A DNA stretch of 38,281 bases from an uncultured Gammaproteobacteria bacterium (lineage in GTDB: Bacteria; Pseudomonadota; Gammaproteobacteria; Pseudomonadales; Pseudohongiellaceae). Positions 24,531 to 36,853 of the stretch are shown piece after piece. How positions within the stretch are numbered: position 1 is the stretch's first letter; each line of letters opens with the position of its first letter. The notes under the pieces are model-generated. The model was given only the letters and a program-made list of their open reading frames with translations. It was not told the origin of the DNA and did no database searches. A program made the translations under genes and the position numbers. The stretch is taken from assembly GCA_913061515.1 (NCBI GenBank), contig CAJXSF010000033.1, forward strand, positions 1 through 38,281, read 5' to 3'.

Positions 24531-25856
24531 ATGGCGCTGGTTTTACTAGGTATCAATCACAATACCGCGAATGTGGATTTTCGCGAGCAAGTTGCGTTCC
24601 CGCCAGAAAAAGTGGGGGACGCGATAAAGCGCGCGAGCGCCTTGCCTTGTTTGGACGAGCTAGTCATCGTCTCGACCTGCAATCGCACTGAAATCTATGC
24701 ATACCTCGATATCGACAATGGGGCTGACCCAGAAGCTCCCATTGCGCAAGAAGTACTGCGTGAACAAGAATTGCTGCTGCTTAATTGGTTGAGCGACTAT
24801 CACGGATTAGACCAAGACGAGTTGCAGCGGTGCAGTTATTTTCACTGGCGTGAAGACGTCATAAGGCATTTGATGCGCGTTGCTTGCGGCTTGGACTCCA
24901 TGGTCTTAGGCGAGCCGCAGATTCTGGGGCAAATCAAATCTGCCTTTGCTGTCTCAAAAGACAGCGGTGTGGTCGGTGGTAGCCTAGGGCGAGCCTTTCA
25001 AGAAGCGTTTTCAATTGCTAAAGAAGTGCGTACCGATACGGCGATTGGGGAAAACCCAGTGTCAGTGGCCTATGCGGCTGTGACTTTGGCAGAGCAAATA
25101 TTCTCCGATCTTGGCAGTCTCAATGCCTTGCTGATTGGTGCCGGCAGAACCATCGAGTTGGTGGCCAGGCATTTAACTGACAAAGGCGTGCGTAATATCG
25201 TGGTTGCCAATCGCACATTGCAAAATGCCGTGGAACTGGGCGAGAAATTTGGCGCCGAAGGAGTGCTGCTTTCGGATATCCCTGAGCAGCTAGTGAAAGC
25301 CGATATCGTCGTGTCCTCCACCAATAGTCAGTTGCCCCTTCTTGGCAAAGGAGCGGTAGAAAGCGCGATTAAAAAACGGCGTCACAAACCTATGTTGCTA
25401 GTTGATCTTGCGGTTCCTCGTGATATCGAGCCGCAAGTAGGCGATATTGCCGATGCCTACCTTTATAGTGTCGATGATATTAGCGATGTGATCGAAGACA
25501 ATGTGAAGAGTCGCACAGAAGCTGCAGAACAAGCCGCCTCTATCATCGAGCGGGGAGTGCAGGAATACATCCGTCATATGCGCGCCTTGAATGCGGTCAA
25601 CACCTTACGAGCATTTCGGCAGAAGGCAGAAAATATTCGTGATTTAGAAGTTGAAAAGGCCGTTCGTTCTTTGGAGAAAGGGGTTGATGCGAATGCCGTG
25701 CTTGAGTCACTCGCCCGCACCCTCACTAATAAGTTGATTCATTCGCCAAGTGTGCAAATGAAAAAAGCCAGCGCCGATGGTCGTGACGATTTGCTATTGC
25801 TCACGCGTGAATTGTACGAACTCGATCACAATGCTAAACAATCCAATGATTCCTAA
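24531..25856 (+). CDS. hemA: Glutamyl-tRNA reductase
   Basis: HemA reduces glutamyl-tRNA to glutamate-1-semialdehyde, the first step of heme synthesis by the C5 route. From the ATG at 24531 the protein starts [13 protein letters not shown] and places the catalytic Cys at position 50 ([11 protein letters not shown]), as in E. coli, which supports this start over a TTG at 24513. The NADPH domain ([16 protein letters not shown]) and the dimerisation helix at the C terminus follow; 441 aa. It heads hemA-prfA-prmC. Confidence 0.96.
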   Translation: MALVLLGINHNTANVDFREQVAFPPEKVGDAIKRASALPCLDELVIVSTCNRTEIYAYLDIDNGADPEAPIAQEVLREQELLLLNWLSDYHGLDQDELQRCSYFHWREDVIRHLMRVACGLDSMVLGEPQILGQIKSAFAVSKDSGVVGGSLGRAFQEAFSIAKEVRTDTAIGENPVSVAYAAVTLAEQIFSDLGSLNALLIGAGRTIELVARHLTDKGVRNIVVANRTLQNAVELGEKFGAEGVLLSDIPEQLVKADIVVSSTNSQLPLLGKGAVESAIKKRRHKPMLLVDLAVPRDIEPQVGDIADAYLYSVDDISDVIEDNVKSRTEAAEQAASIIERGVQEYIRHMRALNAVNTLRAFRQKAENIRDLEVEKAVRSLEKGVDANAVLESLARTLTNKLIHSPSVQMKKASADGRDDLLLLTRELYELDHNAKQSNDS

Positions 25857-25880
25857 TGCCGAAATCGGCAAGACCACTTT

Positions 25881-26966
25881 ATGAAAGATTCGATTAAGAC
25901 CAAGCTGACTAACCTAAAAGATCGCTATGAAGAACTGGCGGCGCTGCTCAGTGACGCCGAAGTGATTGCCGATCAAGATAAATTTCGCGGCCTTTCAAAA
26001 GAGTACGCCGAGATTGAACCTGTAGTACAAGCCTTTTCTGAATTTGAATCGGTACAGGAGCAACTCGCCCAAGCCAAAGAGATGCAAAAAGACGCGGATG
26101 TCGATATTCGCGAGATGGCCGATGAAGAGGTTAAAAGCATTGAGGCTGGTGTAGAAGAGCAAGAGCTCGAGCTGCAAAAACTTCTGCTTCCTAAAGATGA
26201 GAAAGACAGTTGCAATATATTCTTGGAAATTCGCGCAGGCACCGGTGGTGATGAGGCGGCGATCTTTTCTGGTGATTTGTTCCGCATGTATTCGCGTTAT
26301 GCAGAAAACCAGGGGTGGCGTTTAGAGATATTGAGTGAGCGCCAAGGCGAGCATGGTGGCTACAAAGAGATAATTACGCGAATAGAGGGTCGAAACGTTT
26401 ACGGCAACCTCAAGTTTGAGTCTGGCGCTCATCGTGTGCAGCGCGTGCCAGAGACTGAGACGCAAGGGCGCGTGCACACTTCGGCATGCACGGTAGCGGT
26501 AATGCCTGCGATGGATGACTTGGCGGAAATCGAAATCAATAAAGCGGACCTGCGAATCGATACCTATCGTTCCAGTGGAGCAGGTGGGCAGCACGTTAAC
26601 AAGACCGACTCTGCGATCCGTTTAACCCATATCCCCACGGGCATCGTCGTCGAATGTCAGGACGAGCGCTCTCAACATAAAAACCGCGCGCGTGCTATGT
26701 CGTTGCTACATGCCAAATTGAATGATCAGGCACAACAGTCGGCCGCACAAGAAGTCTCCGATACGCGCCGCAAACTTGTGGGCAGCGGAGATCGTTCTGA
26801 GCGGATTCGCACTTATAACTACCCGCAAGGGCGGGTGACCGATCACCGCATCAACCTGACGCTCTATAAGTTAGCAGAGGTGATGGAGGGCGCGTTGGAT
26901 GCGGTGGTGCAGCCACTGATCAATGAGCATCAAGCCGACCTATTGGCAGAACTTGCCGATTCCTAA
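25881..26966 (+). CDS. prfA: Peptide chain release factor 1
   Basis: RF1 reads UAG and UAA and triggers peptide release. The anticodon-like tripeptide is P-E-T ([10 protein letters not shown]), the PxT form, and the catalytic GGQ is at 235-237 in [14 protein letters not shown]. Length 361 aa is normal. It starts 24 bases after hemA. Its GGQ glutamine is the substrate of the next gene product, PrmC. Confidence 0.97.
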   Translation: MKDSIKTKLTNLKDRYEELAALLSDAEVIADQDKFRGLSKEYAEIEPVVQAFSEFESVQEQLAQAKEMQKDADVDIREMADEEVKSIEAGVEEQELELQKLLLPKDEKDSCNIFLEIRAGTGGDEAAIFSGDLFRMYSRYAENQGWRLEILSERQGEHGGYKEIITRIEGRNVYGNLKFESGAHRVQRVPETETQGRVHTSACTVAVMPAMDDLAEIEINKADLRIDTYRSSGAGGQHVNKTDSAIRLTHIPTGIVVECQDERSQHKNRARAMSLLHAKLNDQAQQSAAQEVSDTRRKLVGSGDRSERIRTYNYPQGRVTDHRINLTLYKLAEVMEGALDAVVQPLINEHQADLLAELADS

Positions 26967-26984
26967 ACTTGCACAGGTGTGCAG

Positions 26985-27833
26985 ATGTTAGCGCTAACGA
27001 TTAAACAAGCACTGCACATGGCAAAGCATGCGCTCAATGATCATGAGAGCGCACAAATCGATTCTGAACTATTGCTCGCCTACGCAATCGGTCGTGATCG
27101 CACCTATCTTTATACTTGGCCAGAAAAACAGTTGAGCTCTTCGGTGCAAACGCTGTTTGAAGAGCTTTTAGAGCGCCGCGTTCTAGGCGAGCCTGTCGCT
27201 TATCTGATCGGCACGCGCGATTTCTGGAGTTTTACTCTGCGGGTTAATCGTCATGTGTTGATTCCACGACCAGAGACTGAGCTGTTGGTTGAGACCGCAT
27301 TATCTTTGTTAGGGGAAGGCGCGCAGCGAGTGGTGGACCTAGGCACCGGTAGCGGTGCAATTGCCTTGGCTATCGCACATGAACGACCTGATTGCCAAGT
27401 GCTCGCGACAGATTTCAGCGCGCAGGCATTGCTGCTTGCCGAAGAGAATGCTCTGCAGCTAGAAATTCAGAATATCGAGTTTAAGCAAGGGAGTTGGTAT
27501 GCAGCCGTAGAGCAGGCCTGCTTCAATATGATCGTAAGTAACCCGCCGTATATTGCACCGAATGACCCGCATCTTGGGCAAGGGGACTTGCGCTTTGAGC
27601 CTGCTACTGCCCTCAGTGCTGAAGACGCTGGCATGGCGGATATCCACGAAATTATTAGTGCGGCGCCTGCTTACCTAGCTGAAAACGGTTGGCTGCTGTT
27701 GGAGCACGGCTATGATCAAGGGCAGAGGGCGAGACAGCTTTTGCAGCAATACGGGTTCTGCCAAGTTCAAACACTTGCAGATATTAATGGCTGTGATCGT
27801 GTGTCGCTAGGCTGTTGGAAAATACGCAGTTAG
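26985..27833 (+). CDS. prmC: Release-factor glutamine N5-methyltransferase
   Basis: PrmC methylates the GGQ glutamine of RF1 and RF2. The N-terminal helical domain is followed by the SAM motif VVDLGTGSGAIALAIA and the substrate-binding NPPY at 186-189. The ATG at 26985 follows AGGTG and gives 282 aa; a GTG six bases upstream is possible. It lies 18 bases after prfA. Confidence 0.96.
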   Translation: MLALTIKQALHMAKHALNDHESAQIDSELLLAYAIGRDRTYLYTWPEKQLSSSVQTLFEELLERRVLGEPVAYLIGTRDFWSFTLRVNRHVLIPRPETELLVETALSLLGEGAQRVVDLGTGSGAIALAIAHERPDCQVLATDFSAQALLLAEENALQLEIQNIEFKQGSWYAAVEQACFNMIVSNPPYIAPNDPHLGQGDLRFEPATALSAEDAGMADIHEIISAAPAYLAENGWLLLEHGYDQGQRARQLLQQYGFCQVQTLADINGCDRVSLGCWKIRS

Positions 27834-27880
27834 TGAATATGCGTTACACTGCGACGCGAATAATGTTTAGGAACTGATAG

Positions 27881-28633
27881 ATGCAAGACGAAGAACTCCT
27901 CAGGTATAGCCGCCAGATCATGTTGCCCGAGATGGATGTGTCGGGGCAGCAGAAACTGATCGATGCTACCGTGCTGATCGTTGGCATGGGCGGACTTGGC
28001 TGCCCTGCCGCGATGTATCTTGCTGCGGCAGGGGTAGGACATCTCATCATCGCCGATGACGATATCGTCGAGCTCACCAATTTGCAGCGCCAAATTGCGC
28101 ATAATCAAAGCACTCTTGGACAGGCCAAGGTCGACTCGGCGACAGCCACGTTGCAGAACCTCAATCCCAATGTGCGCATCACGGCATTGAAAGAGCGTCT
28201 AGACAGTGCACGACTGCAGGAGATCCTGCCGCAGGTGACTCTTGCCTTGGATGCTTGTGATAATTTTACGACGCGGTTTGCCCTTAATCAGGCCTGTGTG
28301 AATGCGCGAGTGCCATTGGTCTCAGGGGCCGCCATTCGTATGGAAGGTCAGGTTGCAGTATTTGATAGTCGCGAGCAGAACAGCCCTTGTTACCAATGTT
28401 TGTACCGACTTGGTGATGATGAGCAGGCCAATTGTGCGACTAATGGCGTTATGGCGCCGGTGGTAGGCATCATCGGAGCCGTGCAGGCTATGGAGGCAAT
28501 CAAGTTGATTGCTGGTCTCGGCGAGCCCTTAACAGGAAAGTTGTTGCTATTGGATGCCCGTTCCATGCAGTGGCGAGAGATGCGATTGCCTCGTGATCCC
28601 AAGTGCCCAGCCTGTGGTGCTGGCTCGCATTGA
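27881..28633 (+). CDS. moeB: MoeB/ThiF-type adenylyltransferase
   Basis: These E1-like enzymes adenylate the C terminus of MoaD or ThiS for molybdopterin or thiamine synthesis. The nucleotide loop GMGGLG is at 35-40, DDDIVELTNLQRQ follows, and the zinc Cys pairs are CYQC and CPAC. Position after prmC is as in Pseudomonas, where the gene is called moeB; ThiF function cannot be excluded. 250 aa. AGGA precedes the ATG. Confidence 0.88.
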   Translation: MQDEELLRYSRQIMLPEMDVSGQQKLIDATVLIVGMGGLGCPAAMYLAAAGVGHLIIADDDIVELTNLQRQIAHNQSTLGQAKVDSATATLQNLNPNVRITALKERLDSARLQEILPQVTLALDACDNFTTRFALNQACVNARVPLVSGAAIRMEGQVAVFDSREQNSPCYQCLYRLGDDEQANCATNGVMAPVVGIIGAVQAMEAIKLIAGLGEPLTGKLLLLDARSMQWREMRLPRDPKCPACGAGSH

Positions 28634-28797
28634 GGTGGAGGGAGCTATTGATGTTAGCGCCCTTGGCAGCTATGATTCGCGCGCAGAGGCGTGATCACAT
28701 AAGTTGCAGATTTATAAGTAATTTCATGTCATTTCTGATGTACCAAGACCCGTTTCGGGGTTAACTTATCGGCATAATGCCAGCGGCGTAGTTCCTT

Positions 28798-30072
28798 ATG
28801 GATAATGAAATAACTGACCAAAAGATAAAATTTGCAGAATTTAATTTGGTTGACCCACTCAATAGAGCCATCGCAGATCTCGGTTTCGAATATTGCACCC
28901 CTATTCAAGCGCAAAGCTTGGTCTATACCTTAGAAGGCCACGATGTTACGGGACGTGCGCAAACGGGAACCGGAAAGACTGCAGCGTTTTTGATTAGCAT
29001 CATCAATGATTTGGTGAGCAATCCGATTACAGAAGAGCGTTATGTGGCAGAGCCCAGAGCGCTAATTATCGCCCCAACCCGCGAGCTGGTAATGCAAATC
29101 GCCAGTGATGCGCAGAACCTATCAAAGTATGCCGATTTGCACGTCGTCACCATGGTGGGCGGTGAGGATTACCAGAAACAATTACGCGCCCTGGATAAAC
29201 GGCCCGTGGATATCGTTGTGGCGACCCCTGGTCGTTTGATTGATTTTGTACAAAACGATCAAGTCTATTTAGGCATGGTTGAAATGATGGTCATCGACGA
29301 AGCTGACCGCATGCTAGATATGGGCTTTATTCCGCAAGTACGTAGCATAGTTGCTCGCACACCCGCCAAAGAGTGTCGTCAGACACTTTTGTTTAGTGCC
29401 ACGTTTACTCCTGAAATTCTCGAGTTGACTAAGCGCTGGGCAATGGATCCTATCATGATCGAGATCGAGCCTACGCAAGTGGCGACCGATACCATCGATC
29501 AGATTGTGTATTTGGTCACGACTGAGGACAAATACAAACTGCTGTACAACATCATCAGCGCCGAAGGTGCCGATAAAGTGATTGTCTTTAACAATCGCCG
29601 TGACCAAGTGCGTAAACTGGCTGACAACTTACACCGAAATGGCATCAGCTGTGGCTTGCTCTCCGGTGAGGTGGCGCAGAACAAGCGCGTTCACACTCTG
29701 GAGGCCTTCAGAGAGGGTAAATTGCAAGTATTAGTCGCCACAGATGTGGCAGGACGTGGTTTGCATATCGATGATGTGACGCATGTTGTGAACTACTCTT
29801 TGCCAGAAGAGGCAGAAGATTATGTGCACAGGATTGGACGCACAGGTCGCGCAGGAAATGTTGGTACGTCGATTAGTTTTGCGTGTGAAGAAGATTCGTT
29901 TTTACTGCCCAACATCGAAGAGAAGCTGGGAATGAAGTTGCCTTGTATCCACCCTGCTGAGCAGTTGTTGGTTGAGCCGCCAGCGTTTGAGCGAGCCTCG
30001 AAGTTTAAAGCCCCTGCGAAAGCTGCTGGAGGGTCTTCGGGGAGAGGTGCTCGGCCACCGCGAAGGCATTGA
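28798..30072 (+). CDS. rhlB: DEAD-box RNA helicase, RhlB type
   Basis: RhlB unwinds RNA for the degradosome and ribosome assembly. All motifs are visible: AQTGTGKT (54-61), [12 protein letters not shown] (167-170), [14 protein letters not shown] and [10 protein letters not shown]. The C-terminal ~40 residues are basic and Gly/Arg-rich. The TPGRLIDF and [16 protein letters not shown] segments are RhlB-like rather than RhlE-like. 424 aa. No strong ribosome site is seen. Confidence 0.88.
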   Translation: MDNEITDQKIKFAEFNLVDPLNRAIADLGFEYCTPIQAQSLVYTLEGHDVTGRAQTGTGKTAAFLISIINDLVSNPITEERYVAEPRALIIAPTRELVMQIASDAQNLSKYADLHVVTMVGGEDYQKQLRALDKRPVDIVVATPGRLIDFVQNDQVYLGMVEMMVIDEADRMLDMGFIPQVRSIVARTPAKECRQTLLFSATFTPEILELTKRWAMDPIMIEIEPTQVATDTIDQIVYLVTTEDKYKLLYNIISAEGADKVIVFNNRRDQVRKLADNLHRNGISCGLLSGEVAQNKRVHTLEAFREGKLQVLVATDVAGRGLHIDDVTHVVNYSLPEEAEDYVHRIGRTGRAGNVGTSISFACEEDSFLLPNIEEKLGMKLPCIHPAEQLLVEPPAFERASKFKAPAKAAGGSSGRGARPPRRH

Positions 30073-30088
30073 TTTAGTTTTGTGGTAA

Positions 30089-30248
30089 TAATCGCGGGCA
30101 GGCCCCCCAAAAGGGGCAAGCGCTCCCACAGTTAGGGGGTTGTTCTAGATTGGTGGTAGGAATCGCGGGCAGGCCCGCTCCCACAGTTAGGGGATTCTAC
30201 TAATCTTAATAGAAACTGTTCTTGTGGGAGCGGGCCTTGCCCGCGATT
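30089..30248. repeat. REP-type palindrome cluster (three copies)
   Basis: Copy 2 (30161-30193) reads AATCGCGGGCAGGCCCGCTC followed by CCACAGTTAGGGG. Copy 1 (30089-30138) is the same but interrupted after GGCAGGCC by 16 bases containing CCCCAAAAGGGG. Copy 3 (30221-30248) is inverted, so copies 2 and 3 could pair over ~25 bases. Core GCGGGC..GCCCGC is the Pseudomonas-type REP hairpin. The cluster sits between the convergent rhlB and PA4642-like genes and may end both transcripts. Confidence 0.88.
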
Positions 30249-30262
30249 TTTGCTCAAATCCC

Positions 30263-30583
30263 CTAAGAGCTCGCCACAGCCCCAGCTTCCCGCAATACCC
30301 GCGCGTATTCCACCGATTTGCGATGTCGCAGAACATGGTCGAGAAAGTTGCTGCCATCCTCTAGTTGTACATTAATGTCATGCCCAGCTTCGATGAAAAA
30401 TGGTACGAAACGCTCAAAGGCGTCAGGTAGCATTCCTCTATAGGCTTTCTGCAAAATGTGGTAGTCGGCCGGTATTCCCTCAGGTGGTTGTACACTAAGA
30501 AATCCGTGGACGCGTTCGTCAGTCCAAAATTCATCTCTGACCGCGCGTTGAGTACGCTCGGCGCCTTTTTTCTTCTCTTCCAT
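30263..30583 (-). CDS. PA4642-family protein of unknown function
   Basis: A small acidic/basic-mixed soluble protein (106 aa). The segment PADYHILQKAYRGMLPDAFERFVPFFIEAGHDINVQ matches the conserved core I recall for the Pseudomonas PA4642 family. No catalytic motif is evident; the C-terminal part (DGSNFLDHVLRHRKSVEYARVLREAGA) has an ankyrin-like look. AAGG lies nine bases before the ATG. It follows gatB by 27 bases and is probably in the gatCAB transcript. Confidence 0.75.
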   Translation of the reverse strand: MEEKKKGAERTQRAVRDEFWTDERVHGFLSVQPPEGIPADYHILQKAYRGMLPDAFERFVPFFIEAGHDINVQLEDGSNFLDHVLRHRKSVEYARVLREAGAVASS

Positions 30584-30610
30584 AGTAAAACCTTAATACT
30601 TGTTTGTTGC

Positions 30611-32044
30611 TCAGGCTTTAAGTTTCTGCTTAAGCAATGTGTTGAGCTGTTCTGGGTTAGCCTTGCCGCGCGAAGCTTTCATGGCTTGACCAATAAAGAA
30701 AGCAAAGACTTTTTCTTTACCGGAGCGGTATTGCTCAACCTGTTCTGGGTTGTTGGCAATGACTTCGTCCACGAGTTTTTCAATCGCGCCGCTATCGGTG
30801 ACTTGCTTCAAGCCTTGGCTTTCAATGATCTCGTCAGCGGACTGCTCTGATTCGAGCATGGCTTCGAAGACTGTCTTCGCAATCTTGCTTGAAATGGTTT
30901 TGTCTTTGATGCGAGCTATCAGGCCACCGAGTCGCGCAGCGCTGATAGGAGAGTCTTCAATCTCTAAATCTTGCTTGTTGAGCACTGCCTGCAAATCGAC
31001 AGTGACCCAGTTAGACGATAACTTGGCGTCTTTACATATAGTGACAACTTCTTCAAAGAAGTCTGCCATCTGACGACTGCTAGCAATGACGCCTGCATCA
31101 TACTCGCTTAATTCGTATTGGCTAACAAATCGTTCGCGTTTGGCGTTGGGCAATTCGGGCAGTTCTGCGCGAACAGACTCAATATAGGCTTCGTCGATGA
31201 CAATCGGCAATAGATCCGGCTCTGGGAAATAGCGATAGTCGTTCGCGACCTCTTTGCTGCGCATTGACCGGGTTTCGTCTTTGTCGGCATCGTATAGTCG
31301 TGTCTCTTGCACGATGCGACCGCCGTCTTCGATGATGTCGATCTGGCGCTGAGCCTCGTGTAGGATCGCTTTTTCGACAAAGCGGAACGAGTTGATGTTC
31401 TTGATCTCAGTGCGCATGCCAAGCTCTGTTGCGCCTTTTTTGCGAACAGACACATTGGCGTCACAGCGCATGGAGCCCTGCGCCATATTGCCATCGGAAA
31501 TGCCGAGGTAGCGAATAATCGAGTGCAATTTTTTTAAGTACGCGACAGCTTCCTTCGCATTTGCCAATTCTGGCTCAGACACGATCTCAAGTAGTGGGGT
31601 GCCTGCGCGGTTCAGATCGATGCCAGTTAAACCTTGGAAGTCTTCGTGCAAAGATTTTCCGGCGTCCTCTTCGATGTGGGCGCGTGTAATGCCAATGACT
31701 TTAGTGCTGCCATCTTCAAGCGTGATCTCTAGCTCGCCTTTGCCAACGGTTGGAAAATCTAGTTGGCTCACTTGGTAGCCTTTTGGAAGATCAGGGTAAA
31801 AATAATTTTTGCGATCAAAGACCGATTTGCGACCGATCTGCGCGTCTATCGCCAAGCCAAATTTTACCGCCATGCGTAGCGCTGCCTCGTTCATAACGGG
31901 CAAAGTGCCAGGCATCGCTAAATCGAAAATATTTGCCTGCGTGTTTGGCGCGGCACCAAAAGTGATGCTGCTGCCAGAGAAGAGCTTGCTCTTTGTGGCC
32001 AGTTGTACGTGCACTTCCAAGCCAATAACCGTTTCCCAGACCAT
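30611..32044 (-). CDS. gatB: Asp/Glu-tRNA amidotransferase subunit B
   Basis: GatB binds misacylated Glu-tRNA-Gln or Asp-tRNA-Asn and activates it for amidation. The opening [28 protein letters not shown] and [12 protein letters not shown] are family hallmarks; the C-terminal YqeY-like tail is present. 477 aa. GGAGG precedes the ATG by nine bases and gatA ends three bases upstream. Confidence 0.97.
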   Translation of the reverse strand: MVWETVIGLEVHVQLATKSKLFSGSSITFGAAPNTQANIFDLAMPGTLPVMNEAALRMAVKFGLAIDAQIGRKSVFDRKNYFYPDLPKGYQVSQLDFPTVGKGELEITLEDGSTKVIGITRAHIEEDAGKSLHEDFQGLTGIDLNRAGTPLLEIVSEPELANAKEAVAYLKKLHSIIRYLGISDGNMAQGSMRCDANVSVRKKGATELGMRTEIKNINSFRFVEKAILHEAQRQIDIIEDGGRIVQETRLYDADKDETRSMRSKEVANDYRYFPEPDLLPIVIDEAYIESVRAELPELPNAKRERFVSQYELSEYDAGVIASSRQMADFFEEVVTICKDAKLSSNWVTVDLQAVLNKQDLEIEDSPISAARLGGLIARIKDKTISSKIAKTVFEAMLESEQSADEIIESQGLKQVTDSGAIEKLVDEVIANNPEQVEQYRSGKEKVFAFFIGQAMKASRGKANPEQLNTLLKQKLKA

Positions 32045-32047
32045 GCC

Positions 32048-33511
32048 TTAACCCTCCGGTCTTTGTTGATGCCAGTCAGTGTGCTGCTGGAACTGATGTG
32101 CGATATTCAAAACTTTGGCCTCGGCGAAATCGCTACCGACCAACTGAATGCCAATGGGGAGAGACTTACCGTCTGCGCTTTTGCTTGATCCTGCCGGTAT
32201 TGAGATTGCAGGGAGGCCAGCGAGGTTGATGCTGACTGTGTAAATATCTTCAAGATACATCGTGACAGGGTCGTCGTTTTTCTCTCCAATCTTAAACGCC
32301 GTGTTGGGCGTGGTGGGGCCAATGATGACATCCACTTCTTTAAACGCGTCGATATAATCTTGTTTGATTAAGCGACGAATTTGTTGTGCTTTGATGTAAT
32401 AAGCATCGTAGTAACCGGCAGAAAGTGCGTAAGTTCCAACGAGAATGCGGCGCTTAACTTCGTTGCCAAACCCCTCACTGCGCGAGCGCTTATACATGTC
32501 TTCAAGATTGGCCGGATTTTCACAACGATAGCCAAAGCGCACGCCATCATAACGTGACAAATTCGCAGAAGCTTCTGCGGGGGCAATGACATAGTAAGCC
32601 GAGACAGACAGATGACTGTTAGGCAGGTCGATCTCTTTGATACTTGCCCCTAAACTTTCGAATACTTTTATTGCGTCTTGCAACGCACTTTCGACATTTG
32701 CATCAAGCCCTTCGGCAAGGTGTTGACGTACTACGCCGATGCGCAGTCCTTGCAGCGAGTCATTCAAGTTGGCGGTGAAATCAGGAGCGGGCATGTCCAC
32801 GCTCGTTGAGTCGCGATGATCAGGGCCTGCCATCACATTCATCATAAGGGCGGCATCTTCTGCGCTCTTGCTGATAGGGCCGGCTTGATCAAGGCTTGAG
32901 GCGTAGGCAATCATGCCCCAGCGTGAAATGCGACCATAACTAGGTTTGAAGCCTGTGAGTCCACAAAAAGCGGCTGGTTGGCGTATCGAGCCGCCGGTGT
33001 CTGTGCCAGTGGCAATTGCGCAAAGGTCAGCGGCAACGGCTGTTGCCGAGCCACCTGATGAACCGCCTGGCACGCGATCGGTATCCCATGGGTTGCGCGC
33101 GGCGCCAAAGAAACTGTTCTCGTTTGATGAGCCCATCGCAAACTCATCCATATTAGTTTTACCTAAAGTCACTGCACCTGCTGCGTTGAGCTTTGCCACT
33201 ACGGTGGCGTCATAGGGCGCAACAAAGTTTGCCAACATTTTCGAGCCGCATGTGGTCAGGACGTCCTTCATACAGAAGATGTCTTTATGGGCAATTGGAA
33301 TGCCAGTGAGTGGGCCTGCATCGCCTTTGGCGCGCGCGGCATCTGCTTGCGCCGCTTGTGCGAGCGCTAGGTCCTCAGTGACTGTGATGTAGGCATTGTA
33401 GAGTGAATTGTGCTGAGCAATGCGGTCTAAGTAATCCCGTGTAAGCTCAACACTGGAAATTTCGCCCTGCGCTAATGAGCGGGAGAGTTCGGCGACTGTG
33501 CGGTCAGACAT
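32048..33511 (-). CDS. gatA: Asp/Glu-tRNA amidotransferase subunit A (amidase)
   Basis: GatA releases ammonia from glutamine for the GatCAB reaction. The amidase triad is in place: Lys76 (IAHKD), cis-Ser151 in GGSSGGS and the nucleophile Ser175 in [11 protein letters not shown], matching known GatA numbering closely. 487 aa. It lies between gatC and gatB on one strand. Confidence 0.97.
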   Translation of the reverse strand: MSDRTVAELSRSLAQGEISSVELTRDYLDRIAQHNSLYNAYITVTEDLALAQAAQADAARAKGDAGPLTGIPIAHKDIFCMKDVLTTCGSKMLANFVAPYDATVVAKLNAAGAVTLGKTNMDEFAMGSSNENSFFGAARNPWDTDRVPGGSSGGSATAVAADLCAIATGTDTGGSIRQPAAFCGLTGFKPSYGRISRWGMIAYASSLDQAGPISKSAEDAALMMNVMAGPDHRDSTSVDMPAPDFTANLNDSLQGLRIGVVRQHLAEGLDANVESALQDAIKVFESLGASIKEIDLPNSHLSVSAYYVIAPAEASANLSRYDGVRFGYRCENPANLEDMYKRSRSEGFGNEVKRRILVGTYALSAGYYDAYYIKAQQIRRLIKQDYIDAFKEVDVIIGPTTPNTAFKIGEKNDDPVTMYLEDIYTVSINLAGLPAISIPAGSSKSADGKSLPIGIQLVGSDFAEAKVLNIAHQFQQHTDWHQQRPEG

Positions 33512-33570
33512 GCTAAAGGGTGTCCTTGATCGTCAATGGTTGAAAGAGGAAGAGGCGTCGACAGGGTCGG

Positions 33571-33858
33571 TTATTCGATTACCTTTGGAACTAGATAAAG
33601 GCCATCTTGTGTCGCAGGAGCGATCGATTGCAGGTATTCGCGCTGATCGGTTTCAGTCACTTCGTCTGGGCGTAAGCGTTGGATAGCGTCGAAAGGGTGT
33701 GCCAACGGCGCAATATTCTTTGTATCAACGTCTTGCATCTGGTCGATCAGTTCAAGAATAGATGAGATGCGCTTGGTCACCTCTTGCGCTTCATTGGCGT
33801 CCACATCTAGGCGTGCCAACTGGGCGATTTTCTCGACGTCTGATTGTTCTAAAGCCAT
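33571..33858 (-). CDS. gatC: Asp/Glu-tRNA amidotransferase subunit C
   Basis: GatC wraps around GatA and stabilises the complex. The pattern [16 protein letters not shown] and the end [10 protein letters not shown] are typical. 95 aa. GGAG lies ten bases before the ATG. First gene of the gatCAB operon, diverging from mreB. Confidence 0.95.
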   Translation of the reverse strand: MALEQSDVEKIAQLARLDVDANEAQEVTKRISSILELIDQMQDVDTKNIAPLAHPFDAIQRLRPDEVTETDQREYLQSIAPATQDGLYLVPKVIE

Positions 33859-35259
<1,401 letters not shown>

Positions 35260-35301
35260 ACGGTTCGAGGTTCCATCATCAAGACCTTATTCATCAAAGG
35301 C

Positions 35302-36330
35302 GTGTCCCTTGAGTATCGCGTTGCTGCCTTCGTGGTGCTCTCTGTGGCTGTCATGTTCGCTGACAGCCGCTTCGATTACCTAGATCGGGTACGCTATAGC
35401 CTTGGTTTCCTAACGGCCCCCGTCTATTGGGTGGCTGACACCCCAGCACGGATATCTTATTGGATTGACGACGTTTTCGTCTCTCACGGTGATCTCATCG
35501 AAGAGAACGAACGCCTGCGTGAAGAGTTGCTTTTTGCTCAGCGTGAATTGCAGTTGCTGGCTGGCCTTGCTACAGAGAATAGTCGCTTGCGGGCTTTGCA
35601 AGAGGCCTCAGCGAGTGTCGATGGTCGTGTGTTAACTGCTGAAATCATTAATATTTCTTCCAGTCCAGGTTCGCGCCGCGTGTTGATTAACCGCGGTGCA
35701 ACCGATGGTGTCTTAGAGGGGCAGGCATTGCTAGATGCGCATGGCTTGATGGGGCAGGTGGTCGAAGTGCTGCCGTTCACTAGTTGGGTGATGCTGATCA
35801 CCGATTCTCGGCATGGGACTCCCGTGCAGGTTAACCGTAACGGCGAACGCGCTATCGCCAGGGGGAGTCGCGGTGATATTCCTGAGTTGGAGCTAGAGTA
35901 TGTGCCAGATACTTCGGACATCGAAGTGGGCGACCTTTTGGTGAGTTCCGGCCTAGGGCAGCGCTTTCCTAAGGATTATCCGGTTGCCGAGGTAATCAGT
36001 GTTGTCCACGATCGCGGGCAGCCCTTCGCGCGCATTCGTGCAAGGCCATTAGCGCAGATGGATCGAACGCGTCATGTCATGTTGTTGGCGCTATCCGCTG
36101 ATGATAGCCAGCGCATAGGGCCGAGTTCCGCGGCACCGGTTTGGCTTGATACGAATCAGCAATTCTCGAGCACCAGTATTGTCGATCAGATTGAAGAGCA
36201 AATTGATGAGTTAAGCGCTCAACCCCATGAGGAAGTCGTGAACCCAGCACCGGAGAGTGTGGGGTTGGATTCGCCGATGCCCTCGGAAGTGGCTGATACA
36301 GTGCCAGAAGCACCCACAGGGCAGGAGTAA
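35302..36330 (+). CDS. mreC: Rod-shape-determining protein MreC
   Basis: MreC links the MreB filament to periplasmic wall enzymes. An N-terminal TM segment (VAAFVVLSVAVMFA) is followed by a coiled coil (~55-95, ENERLREELLFAQRELQLLA), the MreC beta domains, and an acidic Pro/Glu-rich tail. The listed GTG gives 342 aa but has poor spacing to any ribosome site. In frame upstream the sequence IKTLFIKGVSLEYR matches the conserved MreC N terminus (usually M-K-x-L-F), with GAGG seven bases before an ATC at 35278, so the true start may be ATC. Confidence 0.93.
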   Translation: MSLEYRVAAFVVLSVAVMFADSRFDYLDRVRYSLGFLTAPVYWVADTPARISYWIDDVFVSHGDLIEENERLREELLFAQRELQLLAGLATENSRLRALQEASASVDGRVLTAEIINISSSPGSRRVLINRGATDGVLEGQALLDAHGLMGQVVEVLPFTSWVMLITDSRHGTPVQVNRNGERAIARGSRGDIPELELEYVPDTSDIEVGDLLVSSGLGQRFPKDYPVAEVISVVHDRGQPFARIRARPLAQMDRTRHVMLLALSADDSQRIGPSSAAPVWLDTNQQFSSTSIVDQIEEQIDELSAQPHEEVVNPAPESVGLDSPMPSEVADTVPEAPTGQE

Positions 36331-36333
36331 TCG

Positions 36334-36822
36334 ATGAATCAACGTGCCAGTGGGCGCTGGGTTATTTTCCTAAGTTTTTTTGTCGCCTATCTTTTGGCGA
36401 TCGTACCTTTTCCCGAGTGGGCCATGAACTATCGTCCCCAGTGGGTTGCGATGGTACTGATCTATTGGGCGATGGCACTTCCCTATCGAGTCGGTATTGG
36501 CTTTGCTTGGACCGCTGGCTTGATGATGGATATTCTCGAGGGGTCGTTGCTGGGGCTAAATGCTCTGGCGCTGGCCATCATTGCTTATATCACCTTGAGC
36601 TTGCACCAACGCTTACGAATGTTCTCCTCCTTGCAGCAAAGCGGCGTTGTTCTAGCGTTAATCGGCCTGCATTTGATGATGACCCACTGGATGAAAATTG
36701 CGACCGAACAAGCTGTCGCATCGAGTCTTCTATTCTTGTTAGGCGCTTTGTCTAGCGCCTTCATCTGGCCATGGATGTTTGTTTTGCTCAGGCAAATGCG
36801 CCGCAGCTTCGGTGTGCGCTAG
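36334..36822 (+). CDS. mreD: Rod-shape-determining protein MreD
   Basis: A small inner-membrane protein (162 aa) with five or six hydrophobic segments, part of the elongasome with MreB and MreC. The segment FPEWAMNYRPQWVAMVLIYWAMALPYRVGIGFAW is typical of MreD. GGAG at the mreC end serves its ATG, three bases after the mreC stop. Confidence 0.94.
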   Translation: MNQRASGRWVIFLSFFVAYLLAIVPFPEWAMNYRPQWVAMVLIYWAMALPYRVGIGFAWTAGLMMDILEGSLLGLNALALAIIAYITLSLHQRLRMFSSLQQSGVVLALIGLHLMMTHWMKIATEQAVASSLLFLLGALSSAFIWPWMFVLLRQMRRSFGVR

Positions 36823-36853
36823 GCAAAACAACTTGCGGTCAATTTGAGGAAGT

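Noticed and set aside
31108..31494. Long antisense or shadow frames over gatB and other core genes
   Set aside because: They overlap conserved genes in other frames and show low-complexity, codon-shadow sequence.
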